A DNA stretch of 5,212 bases from Cyanobacteriota bacterium. Its GTDB lineage: Bacteria > Cyanobacteriota > Cyanobacteriia > Phormidesmidales > Phormidesmidaceae. The notes beneath the pieces are model-generated. The model had not been told where the DNA came from. It ran no database searches and saw only the letters and a list, made by a program, of their open reading frames with translations. The DNA is taken from NCBI GenBank assembly GCA_027619675.1, contig JAQCHG010000182.1, forward strand, positions 1-5,212, written 5' to 3'. Below are positions 1 to 5,126 of the stretch, one piece after another (position 1 is the stretch's first letter; each line of letters starts with the position of its first letter). The position numbers were made by a program, and so were the translations under genes.

Positions 1-240
1 TACCTTAAAGGCAAAGTGATGCAGGCCGATATTGGTTTTGCGGTTAAAGGGGATGGCGTGATCCGGTTCTACCGCTTGCCACAGGGTCAATAGGCTGGTG
101 CCGTCAGAGAGAAAGTAAGCGGGATAGTCGGGCACGTCACCCACCTGTTTAAATTCCAATACATTGACAAAAAAATCGCGCGTCGCGTTGATGTCGGGAA
201 CGGTCAGACCGATGTGATGGGTGCCTTGGGTAAGTGCCAT
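1..240 (-). CDS. VOC-family (glyoxalase/dioxygenase fold) protein, C-terminus beyond the window
   Basis: Eighty codons are present, from ATG at 240 to the window edge, and the C-terminal part lies outside. The protein begins MALTQGTHHIGLTVPD and contains RDFFVNVLEF, a tryptophan in LTLWQ (W54) and LHHFAFKV (71-80). This is the beta-alpha-beta-beta-beta pattern of the vicinal oxygen chelate superfamily. His8 or His9 on the first strand and His74 or His75 at the start of the second half are the likely metal ligands; remaining ligands would be off the window. Members include glyoxalase I, fosfomycin-resistance proteins and extradiol dioxygenases, and the visible part does not separate them. A GGAGG (minus strand, 251-255) lies 10 nt upstream and supports this start. 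It follows the GST gene on the same strand after 54 bp, so the two are probably co-transcribed, and the shared context suggests detoxification. The fold call is firm; the reaction is unknown. Confidence 0.88.
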   Translation of the reverse strand, partial: MALTQGTHHIGLTVPDINATRDFFVNVLEFKQVGDVPDYPAYFLSDGTSLLTLWQAVEPDHAIPFNRKTNIGLHHFAFKV

Positions 241-294
241 GGTGGGAATTCCTCCGAGTTCAGGGCGTCAGGGCTAGGGCAAACAGGGCAATGG

Positions 295-972
295 TTACGC
301 GGGTGTCAGTTGTGCCGTCGGTTCGGCAGGGGCCAGCGTCCCAAACTTGCTTTTGAAACTGGGTTGCAGGATATCCATGCCAACCTGCACGGCGGGTCGC
401 TGCTGCATGGTCTCAACCCAGCGATCGACGTTGGGGAAATCCGCCAGGGCAATGCCCAGATACGGTGCCTGAGCGGCAGCCACCCAGGGGAATGTGGCAA
501 TGTCAGCAATGGAGTAATCTCCAGCGATGTAGGGATGATGTTTGAGCTGGCCATCGAGCACGTCGAGCAGCCGCAGGGTTTCCCGGTGATACCGTTCCAC
601 GGCATAGGGAATCGCCTCGGGTGCGGCGTTGCGGAAGTGGCCGAGTTGGCCAAACATGGGGCCTACACTTGCCATCTGGAACATCGGCCACTCCAACACT
701 GTGGCGCGACCCGCCATATCAGTGGGCAGCAGTTTACCGGCTTTTTCCGCCAGGTAAATCAGGATGGCACCGGATTCAAAGATTGTGAGGTCATGGTCGC
801 GATCGCGAATGGCCGGGATCTTGCTGTTGGGGTTAATGGCCTTGAACTCGGGGGTGAACTGGTCACCTTTGCCAATATCAATGTTGTGAAGGGTGTAGGG
901 CAGCTCCAGTTCTTCCAGCAGAATGGCAGGCTTGCGGCCCTTGGGGGTGGTGTAGGTGTACAGGTCAATCAT
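295..972 (-). CDS. yfcG: Glutathione S-transferase family protein, Nu class (YfcG/YghU-like disulfide-bond oxidoreductase)
   Basis: A cytosolic 225-residue GST, close to the usual length. The N-terminal thioredoxin-like domain (about 1-82) has LYTYTTPKG, the KIPAI turn with cis-proline P53 that binds the glutathione backbone, and FESGAIL (65-71), which contacts the gamma-glutamyl group. The helical domain (about 90-215) has GPMFGQLGHF (104-113), IPYAVERYHRET (121-132) and the N-capping motif SIADIA (154-159). The GPM.GQ..HF..AAP..IPYA.ERY series recalls E. coli YfcG, which reduces disulfides using glutathione and has poor classical transferase activity. In YfcG the N-terminal motif is TPNG with an important Asn11; here it is TPKG, so residue 11 is lysine, and activity may differ. 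AAGGAG (981-986) lies 8 nt before the ATG. It is divergent from tetR behind an operator-covered promoter and is the first gene of the GST-VOC pair. The family call is firm; the symbol is by homology only. Confidence 0.92.
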   Translation of the reverse strand: MIDLYTYTTPKGRKPAILLEELELPYTLHNIDIGKGDQFTPEFKAINPNSKIPAIRDRDHDLTIFESGAILIYLAEKAGKLLPTDMAGRATVLEWPMFQMASVGPMFGQLGHFRNAAPEAIPYAVERYHRETLRLLDVLDGQLKHHPYIAGDYSIADIATFPWVAAAQAPYLGIALADFPNVDRWVETMQQRPAVQVGMDILQPSFKSKFGTLAPAEPTAQLTPA

Positions 973-1036
973 GGATCAATCTCCTTAAAGGGCTTGGCCT
1001 TTGCCGTCTCCAGGGGGCAGGCGGCCTGGTTGCAGT

Positions 1037-1054
1037 CGCATCAACCGCATCAAC
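1037..1054. repeat. Tandem 9-bp duplication in the GST leader
   Basis: CGCATCAAC occurs twice in direct succession (1037-1045 and 1046-1054). It lies in the roughly 150-nt untranslated leader predicted for the GST transcript. No function is evident; it may be a simple slippage duplication. Confidence 0.5.
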
Positions 1055-1107
1055 GGCGACAGGGGGGTGTGAGAGCGGGCAGGGCGGGGTGCTTTTGGGA
1101 ATTAATG

Positions 1108-1123
1108 TAGAACGGTCTGTCTA
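1108..1123. promoter_or_regulatory. Putative TetR operator C, over the GST transcription start
   Basis: Read on the minus strand this is TAGACAGACCGTTCTA: one perfect TAGACA half-site and a degraded second half (GTTCTA against TGTCTA). It lies directly downstream of the predicted -10 element, so it covers the expected start point near 1122. Its first ten bases repeat those of site B exactly, in inverted orientation (1114-1123 against 1135-1144, 11-nt loop). Assignment to the neighbouring TetR protein is inferred from position and symmetry. Confidence 0.55.
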
Positions 1124-1128
1124 GATCA

Positions 1129-1157
1129 AGTATGTAGACAGACCTGTATATTGTCAA
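1129..1157 (-). promoter_or_regulatory. Predicted sigma70-type promoter of the GST-VOC operon
   Basis: On the minus strand a consensus -35 TTGACA (1157-1152) is followed by a 17-nt spacer and a -10 CATACT (1134-1129, 4 of 6 matches to TATAAT). Transcription would start near 1122, leaving a leader of about 150 nt before the GST ATG at 972. Operator B fills most of the spacer and operator C covers the start, an arrangement expected for direct repression. The perfect -35 and ideal spacing make this the best promoter in the window. Confidence 0.7.
1135..1150. promoter_or_regulatory. Putative TetR operator B, between -35 and -10 of the GST promoter
   Basis: TAGACAGACCTGTATA is a 16-bp inverted repeat TAGACA-N4-TGTATA with one mismatch to perfect symmetry (TGTATA for TGTCTA). 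It lies inside the 17-nt spacer of the GST promoter, so a bound repressor dimer would exclude RNA polymerase. It shares arm sequence and arm spacing with site A upstream of tetR. Confidence 0.68.
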
Positions 1158-1195
1158 GGGCATAGGCAGGCTTCCCCGGTGCGGACGGAAATCGC

Positions 1196-1201
1196 TACTA
1201 T
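1196..1201 (+). promoter_or_regulatory. Possible -10 element of tetR
   Basis: TACTAT matches the -10 consensus at 4 of 6 positions and lies immediately upstream of operator A. It would give a leader of about 36 nt. No convincing -35 lies 16-18 nt upstream (the region is CCCCGG-like), so this is only a weak call. Confidence 0.3.
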
Positions 1202-1220
1202 TTAGACAAGTCTGTCTAAA
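1201..1220. promoter_or_regulatory. Putative TetR operator A (autoregulatory)
   Basis: TTTAGACA-AGTC-TGTCTAAA: two perfect 8-bp arms around a 4-bp centre, the most symmetrical of the three sites. It lies 23 bp before the tetR start codon and just after the possible -10 element, so binding would shut off the repressor's own gene. The core (1203-1218) has the 16-bp arm spacing typical of TetR-family operators. Its centre is 68 bp from the centre of site B. Confidence 0.75.
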
Positions 1221-1243
1221 ATCGCATCGAACTTTTCTCACCC

Positions 1244-1852
1244 ATGGCTCGATCCCCCTCCTCCCCCAAACCCTCAGCGCGCGATCGCATCATGCAGGCT
1301 GCGTCCGCCTTGTTCTATCAAGACGGGGTTCACAACGTCGGCATTGATCGCATCATTGCCGCATCGGGGGTGGCCAAAATGTCGTTGTACAACCACTTCA
1401 AGTCCAAAGATGCGTTGATTGCGGCTTGGCTACAGCAACGGGATGCCAACTGGCGAGACTGGTTTCAAACAGCGGTAGAAACCCAGGCGACGGCCCCCGC
1501 TGATCGGCTGCTGGCCATGTTTGACGTGCTAGGAGAATGGTTTGCCCAGCCGGATTTTCGCGGCTGTGCCTTTATCAATGCGTCGGTCGAGCTGGTGGAT
1601 CCTGACCATCCGGGGTATCAGGTGGCGATCGCCCACCAGCAGGCGATTTACGACTATATTCTGCACCTGGTGCAGGCCGCCGGCATCGATAATCCTGAGA
1701 AGGTGGCGGAGCAATGGTTGCTGCTGGTGGAGGGGGCGATCGTGGTCGCGATGATGCGCCGGAGTGCCGATGCGGCAGCCCATGCCAAGGCCGCCGCTGC
1801 CATCCTCATGCAGGCGGCAGCACCCGGACGGCCTTCGGATGCTGGGGGTTAA
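1244..1852 (+). CDS. TetR/AcrR-family transcriptional repressor
   Basis: A 202-residue protein of normal family length that binds DNA as a dimer and is released by a ligand or by cysteine modification. The N-terminal helix-turn-helix domain (about 12-58) has ARDRIMQAASALFYQDG, then VGIDRIIAASGVAKMSLYNHFKSKDAL with the recognition helix around VAKMSLYNHF (43-52). The C-terminal helical domain carries DFRGCAFINASVEL (104-117) and DPDHPGY. C108 is the only cysteine; it sits in a GC motif that appears to align with the redox-active Cys106 of E. coli NemR. The ATG at 1244 is the only usable start: an in-frame TAA lies at 1217-1219 with no ATG, GTG or TTG between. No Shine-Dalgarno sequence is visible, which is common in cyanobacteria. 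It is divergent from the GST-VOC pair and flanked by three matching inverted repeats, so it likely represses both sides. The inducer is unknown. Confidence 0.93.
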   Translation: MARSPSSPKPSARDRIMQAASALFYQDGVHNVGIDRIIAASGVAKMSLYNHFKSKDALIAAWLQQRDANWRDWFQTAVETQATAPADRLLAMFDVLGEWFAQPDFRGCAFINASVELVDPDHPGYQVAIAHQQAIYDYILHLVQAAGIDNPEKVAEQWLLLVEGAIVVAMMRRSADAAAHAKAAAAILMQAAAPGRPSDAGG

Positions 1853-1899
1853 GGCAACACACCCGTTGAATGTAGAGGGCTGGGGCCTGCATTGGCCGT

Positions 1900-3012
1900 C
1901 TAGGCGGCGCTAGCGGTGAGCAGGATGCAGCGATCGCGGCTCCAGGTTAGCTGTACCGTTTCCCCCACCGTTGGACTGTCGCCGAGCTGTACCACTTTCA
2001 GCCGTCCCAGCGGCGTATCGACCCAGGCTTCCACCCGCTGGCCAATGTATGTCATCTCGACGATGGTGCCAGTCGTGGACGTATCGCCTGGACCGTTGCC
2101 CAAAACAATCCGCTCCGGGCGAATCATCAGGGTGACGGTTGCCCCAAGGGCGGGGCGCTGATGGGGCGCGATCGCCCCGAGGGCAATACCGTTGACCGCC
2201 ACCGTCACCGCCTGGGCCGTCGTCCCGTTGGAATCGGAGGCTGGGTCCGCAATCACCTGCCCAGTGAGGAAGTTAGCTTGGCCAATGAAGCGGGCCACGA
2301 AGGGGGAGGCGGGTTGTTCATAAATTTCCAGCGGGGTGCCCACCTGTTCTACCTGGCCGCTGTGCATGACCGCAATGAGATCGCTGAGGGCCAGGGCCTC
2401 CTCCTGATCGTGGGTGACGTAGACAAAGGTGATCCCAGTCTGCCGCTGGAGCTGCCGCAGCTCCTGGCGCACCGCCTCACGAATTTGGGCATCTAGGGCG
2501 GAGAGGGGTTCATCCAGCAGGAGCACCTGGGGACGGCTAATCAGCGCCCGCGCCAGGGCCACCCGCTGCTGCTGTCCCCCGGAAAGCTGGGCCGGACGGC
2601 GATCGCCCAGGTTGGGAATATGCACCAGCCGCAGTGCCTCCTCAAGGCGGGGGGCGATATCGCTGCGGTTAACCCCCGCCACCGTCAGGGGATAGGCCAC
2701 ATTTTCGGCGACGGTGAGGTGGGGAAACAGGGCATAGTCTTGGAACACCGTGTGCACATTGCGCTGGTAGGGGGGCTGCTCGGTGACCACCTGGCCCCCA
2801 ATGTAAACCTCGCCATATTCGGGCTGCTCAAAACCACCAATCAACCGCAGGGTGGTCGTTTTCCCTGAACCGCTCGATCCCAGTAGGGAATAGAATTCTC
2901 CCGGCTGCACGTCCAGTGTCACCTGCCGCACCGCATAAACGTCGCCTTGGGCGGTGGGATACACCTTGCTGACGGCATCGAGGTAGACGCTACTGGTGGC
3001 GGGTAGGTTCAT
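1900..3012 (-). CDS. potA: ABC transporter ATP-binding protein, spermidine/putrescine (PotA) type
   Basis: A 370-residue cytoplasmic ATPase that would drive the PotB/PotC-type permease pair. All nucleotide-binding motifs are intact: Walker A GSSGSGKTT (45-53), Q-loop Q91 in VFQDYALFPHLTV, signature LSGGQQQR (143-150), Walker B VLLLDEP (163-169) with catalytic E168, D-loop SALD (171-174) and H-loop H201 in YVTHDQEEAL. VGTPLEIYEQPASPFVARFIG (224-244) leads into a C-terminal TOBE-type regulatory domain with IRPERI (297-302), ending in a second small beta segment. Length and domain order match PotA and its relatives (FbpC, MalK-like importers). No ribosome site precedes the ATG; the upstream sequence is CCCCACCC. 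It is last in the operon, 99 bp after the PotC-type gene, and convergent with tetR (47-bp gap, no clear terminator). The importer ATPase call is secure; polyamine specificity is inferred. Confidence 0.92.
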   Translation of the reverse strand: MNLPATSSVYLDAVSKVYPTAQGDVYAVRQVTLDVQPGEFYSLLGSSGSGKTTTLRLIGGFEQPEYGEVYIGGQVVTEQPPYQRNVHTVFQDYALFPHLTVAENVAYPLTVAGVNRSDIAPRLEEALRLVHIPNLGDRRPAQLSGGQQQRVALARALISRPQVLLLDEPLSALDAQIREAVRQELRQLQRQTGITFVYVTHDQEEALALSDLIAVMHSGQVEQVGTPLEIYEQPASPFVARFIGQANFLTGQVIADPASDSNGTTAQAVTVAVNGIALGAIAPHQRPALGATVTLMIRPERIVLGNGPGDTSTTGTIVEMTYIGQRVEAWVDTPLGRLKVVQLGDSPTVGETVQLTWSRDRCILLTASAA

Positions 3013-3032
3013 GGGTGGGGCAGTTAGGTTTA

Positions 3033-3067
3033 GATTTTAGATTTTGGATTTTGGATTTTGGATTTTG
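3033..3067. repeat. Heptamer tandem repeat (GATTTTR)5
   Basis: Five head-to-tail 7-bp units: one GATTTTA (3033-3039) then four GATTTTG (3040-3067). A partial TTTA precedes the array and GATATGG follows it. Short heptameric tandem repeats are a known class of cyanobacterial intergenic repeat. The array occupies the leader between the PotC-type and PotA-type genes, so it is probably transcribed. Confidence 0.85.
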
Positions 3068-3084
3068 ATATGGACCGTTCAATT

Positions 3085-3112
3085 CAAACCTCAAACCTAT
3101 GAACTCAAAACT
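3085..3112. repeat. Second, degenerate heptamer array, partly inverse of the first
   Basis: Four 7-bp units: CAAACCT, CAAACCT, ATGAACT, CAAAACT. On the minus strand these become AGTTTTG and AGGTTTG, resembling the GATTTTG unit of the first array, so the two arrays are roughly inverted. AGGTTT at 3026-3031 is exactly complementary to AAACCT here, so an imperfect hairpin is possible. The last base touches the stop codon of the PotC-type gene. Confidence 0.55.
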
Positions 3113-3900
3113 TACCTATCGGGTTTAACAATCCACTGGCTGAGCAGGACCAAAACCGTGCTAGCGACGAGGACTAAGGTGGCGATCGCGGCAATTTCTG
3201 GGGTGATATCGGTGCGGAGGCGGCTCCAGATCTCCATGGGCAGGGTGTTTTCTCGCCCGGTGAGAAACAGGGTCACCACCACCTCATCAAAGGATAGGGT
3301 AAAGGCCAGCAGCGCCCCGGCGATGACAGCGGAGCGGATGTAGGGAAAAATCACCCCGCGAAACACCTGGGCCGGACGCGCCCCCAGGTCATAGGCCGCC
3401 TCTTCTAGGCTGCGGGGAAACCGGGAGAGGCGGGTCAGGATGGGGCCGCAGGCCACGGGCAAACCAAAGACGACGTGGCCGACGATCACCGTCCCCAACG
3501 ACAGCCCCAGCCCCAGTTGAGAAAAATAGGCCAGCATCGCCACCCCCGTCACGATCCCCGGCAGCAAAATCGGCAGGTTGAGGGCAATGCGAAAGCTGGT
3601 GCGGCCCCAAAAGCGATAGCGGTAGATGGCAAAGGCCGCCAGCAGCCCCAGCAGGGTGGCCAGCACGGTGGCGGCGGCGGCGACTGTCAGGGAGTTGAGC
3701 AGCGCGGTTTGAATGGCGCGATCGCGCCAGGTGGCCCCATACCAGGCCAGGGTAAGGCCCCGAAACGGCAGGGAGAGAATCGCGGAGTCGTTGAAGCTCA
3801 TGATCACCAGCACGGCGATCGGGGCGTTGAGGAAGCCGTAGATCAGGGCCGCAGTGATCCCCAGGCCCCAGGGGCGGCGCGGACGGCGGGCGGTGGTCAT
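3112..3900 (-). CDS. potC: ABC transporter permease, PotC type
   Basis: A 262-residue inner-membrane permease, about the length of E. coli PotC, with six predicted membrane segments near 14-35, 68-92, 104-126, 134-155, 188-209 and 236-256. The cytoplasmic EAA loop SLEEAAYDLGARPAQVF (164-180) keeps the conserved E-A-A and glycine (G173) that dock on the ATPase. FDEVVVTLFLTG (204-215) is typical of PotC and relatives (YdcV, PhnV). The N-terminus MTTARRPRRP is basic, fitting a cytoplasmic start. Its ATG overlaps the stop of the PotB-type gene as ATGA, and GGAG (3906-3909) lies 5 nt upstream, so translation is probably coupled. It would pair with the PotB-type protein as a heterodimeric channel. 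The family assignment is strong; the substrate is not proven. Confidence 0.9.
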   Translation of the reverse strand: MTTARRPRRPWGLGITAALIYGFLNAPIAVLVIMSFNDSAILSLPFRGLTLAWYGATWRDRAIQTALLNSLTVAAAATVLATLLGLLAAFAIYRYRFWGRTSFRIALNLPILLPGIVTGVAMLAYFSQLGLGLSLGTVIVGHVVFGLPVACGPILTRLSRFPRSLEEAAYDLGARPAQVFRGVIFPYIRSAVIAGALLAFTLSFDEVVVTLFLTGRENTLPMEIWSRLRTDITPEIAAIATLVLVASTVLVLLSQWIVKPDR

Positions 3901-4796
3901 GGGTTCTCCAAAGCGCCTTGGCGCAGGACGATCGCCAGCCCCGAAAACACGATCGCCATTACCACCAGGGCAAAGGCGGCTCCCAACGGCCAGTTGTAGG
4001 ACACCCCAAACTGGGAGGCAATGACGTTGCCCAGCATGATGTCGCTGGGGCCACCCACCAGACTGGGGGTAATAAAATCCCCCATGGTCAGGGCAAAGAC
4101 GTTGATGCCCCCGGCCAGGACCCCCGGCATCACCAGGGGCAGGGTAATGCGGCGAAAGGTATACCAGGGGGGCGCATTCAAATCGGCGGAGGCTTCTAGC
4201 AGGGAGGCGGGCAGCCGTTCAAAGGCGGTGATCACGGGCAAAATCATAAACGGCAGCCAGACGTGGACAAAGGTGAGGGTGACGGCAAAGCTGTTGTACA
4301 AAAACGCCTGACTAGGGGCCGCCAAAATGCCCAAGGACACCAGCAGCGTATTGATCACGCCGTTGTAGCCCAGGATGATTTTCCAGGCGAAGACCCGCAC
4401 CAGGTAGCTCGACCACAGGGGCAAGATCACCAGTAGGGTCAGCAGTTGACGGTAGCGCCCGCCGTGGCGGGTGATGAAGTAGCCCAGGGGCAGGGCGATC
4501 GCGGCATCAATCACCGTTACCCCCAGGGCGATCGCTACGGTACGCACCAGCACTTTGCGGTAGGCGGGGTTGGTGGCGATCGTCTGAAAGTTCTCCAGGC
4601 TGAAGCTCTGGACGATTTCAAACGATTCCAGATGCCAAATGCTGTAGATAGAGAGGAGGGCGATCGGCACAAAGTACAGCAGGGTCATCCCCACCAGCGG
4701 CGGCAGCAGGGTACCGTACAGCCCCAGCCGCAAACTGAGACGATGACGCGCGGTTGAATTCGTACTTATTGCAGTATCAACAGCCACTTTCTCCAT
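3897..4796 (-). CDS. potB: ABC transporter permease, PotB type
   Basis: A 299-residue inner-membrane permease, somewhat longer than E. coli PotB because of a hydrophilic N-terminus (about 1-24). Membrane segments are predicted near 27-52, 83-106, 117-138, 168-190, 222-242 and 270-291. Family hallmarks are LPLWSSYLVRVFAWK (125-139), LYNSFAVTLTFVHVWLPFM (166-184) and DFITPSLVGGP (240-250). The EAA loop reads LLEASADLNAPP (199-210): the usual glycine is replaced by N207 and the second alanine of EAA by S203, unlike the PotC-type partner. It is the first gene of the operon. The ATG at 4796 is preceded only by a weak AAGA-like site, so start confidence is moderate. No PotD-like periplasmic binding protein is encoded in the window. 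Related importers for other cationic or organic ligands share this architecture. Confidence 0.9.
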   Translation of the reverse strand: MEKVAVDTAISTNSTARHRLSLRLGLYGTLLPPLVGMTLLYFVPIALLSIYSIWHLESFEIVQSFSLENFQTIATNPAYRKVLVRTVAIALGVTVIDAAIALPLGYFITRHGGRYRQLLTLLVILPLWSSYLVRVFAWKIILGYNGVINTLLVSLGILAAPSQAFLYNSFAVTLTFVHVWLPFMILPVITAFERLPASLLEASADLNAPPWYTFRRITLPLVMPGVLAGGINVFALTMGDFITPSLVGGPSDIMLGNVIASQFGVSYNWPLGAAFALVVMAIVFSGLAIVLRQGALENP

Positions 4797-5040
4797 TTTC
4801 TTAGCAGCCTTTCATATGCAGCTACATACAATTCCAGGAATGTTGAAAACTTAAACTTACAGGAGCGGCATTTCGGAAAATTGACCAAGAAACATTCCGC
4901 ACAAACTCGAAAAAGTTTCGTGATCGAGGCTCTAGATATTGAATCGGGAGCACGGTCATTTCAACAGCCTGGACAGTTTTGGTGAGGTGGACTCTGGATT
5001 ATAGGCAATGAAAAGAGTGAATTTCTGGCCAGAGTGCTGA
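4797..5040. other. Gene-free leader upstream of the importer operon
   Basis: Together with the adjoining attC-like element this makes about 320 bp without a convincing gene. It looks more AT-rich than its surroundings and has no GCGATCGC site. I see one perfect 11-bp palindrome, ATTCCAGGAAT (4831-4841), of unknown meaning, and small alternative hairpins around CGAAAAAGTTTCG near 4908-4920. No NtcA-type GTA-N8-TAC box, tRNA or clear terminator was found. Confidence 0.6.
4998..5003 (-). promoter_or_regulatory. Possible -10 element of the importer operon
   Basis: A perfect TATAAT on the minus strand. The hexamer 17 nt upstream is AGAAAT, not a -35 match, and the leader would be nearly 200 nt. 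It is recorded only as the best -10 string upstream of the PotB-type gene. Confidence 0.25.
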
Positions 5041-5126
5041 ATATAACGACCAAGCTCACCGGACGCAGATAACCTTGACCACTCACCAACCAGCTTTCGG
5101 CGTTCCGGTGCAGCGACTTGTTAGGT
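5041..5126 (-). repeat. attC-like imperfect inverted repeat (possible integron recombination site)
   Basis: On the minus strand it opens with ACCTAAC (5126-5120), a perfect RYYYAAC box, and closes with GTTATAT (5047-5041), 6 of 7 to GTTRRRY. TAAC/GTTA can pair, followed by an unpaired internal loop (GACTT on one side and GACCAA on the other on the plus strand). Then comes a stem: GCT (5054-5056) with AGC (5112-5114), CACCGGA (5057-5063) with TCCGGTG (5104-5110), and CGC (5064-5066) with GCG (5100-5102). Two bases are left unpaired on one arm, C5111 and T5103, like the extrahelical bases that orient integrase on folded attC sites. The apical 33 nt show little structure. The extra bases lie on the arm next to the perfect box, as in the L'' arm of known sites. 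No integrase gene is visible. It could instead be a degenerate or unrelated palindromic repeat. Confidence 0.6.

Noticed and set aside
214..1110. 298-codon plus-strand open frame antisense to the GST gene
   Set aside because: It mirrors the real GST gene, whose protein has clear family motifs and a good ribosome site. The antisense protein shows no recognisable domain and runs through the promoter region.
1050..1241. 63-codon minus-strand frame upstream of the GST gene
   Set aside because: It spans the operators and the GST promoter, would begin upstream of that promoter, and has no domain-like sequence.
1853..1899. GGCC-TGCATT-GGCC as a shared terminator between tetR and the ATPase gene
   Set aside because: The stem is only 4 bp and no T-run follows in either direction, so it does not meet the form of an intrinsic terminator.
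3029..3112. CRISPR array
   Set aside because: The units are contiguous 7-mers with no spacers, unlike CRISPR repeats of about 23-40 bp separated by unique spacers.
3475..4199. Glutamine- and glycine-rich plus-strand frames opposite the permease genes
   Set aside because: Low-complexity readings of GC-rich permease DNA on the wrong strand; the opposite strand encodes clear membrane proteins.
4801..4815. Four-codon minus-strand ORF (M-K-G-C-stop) just before the PotB-type start
   Set aside because: Such short frames are common by chance; there is no ribosome site or attenuator-like structure to support a leader peptide.
4908..4920. CGAAA-AAG-TTTCG hairpin as a terminator
   Set aside because: Five weak base pairs, a competing AAACT/AGTTT pairing and no following T-run; nothing supports a function.
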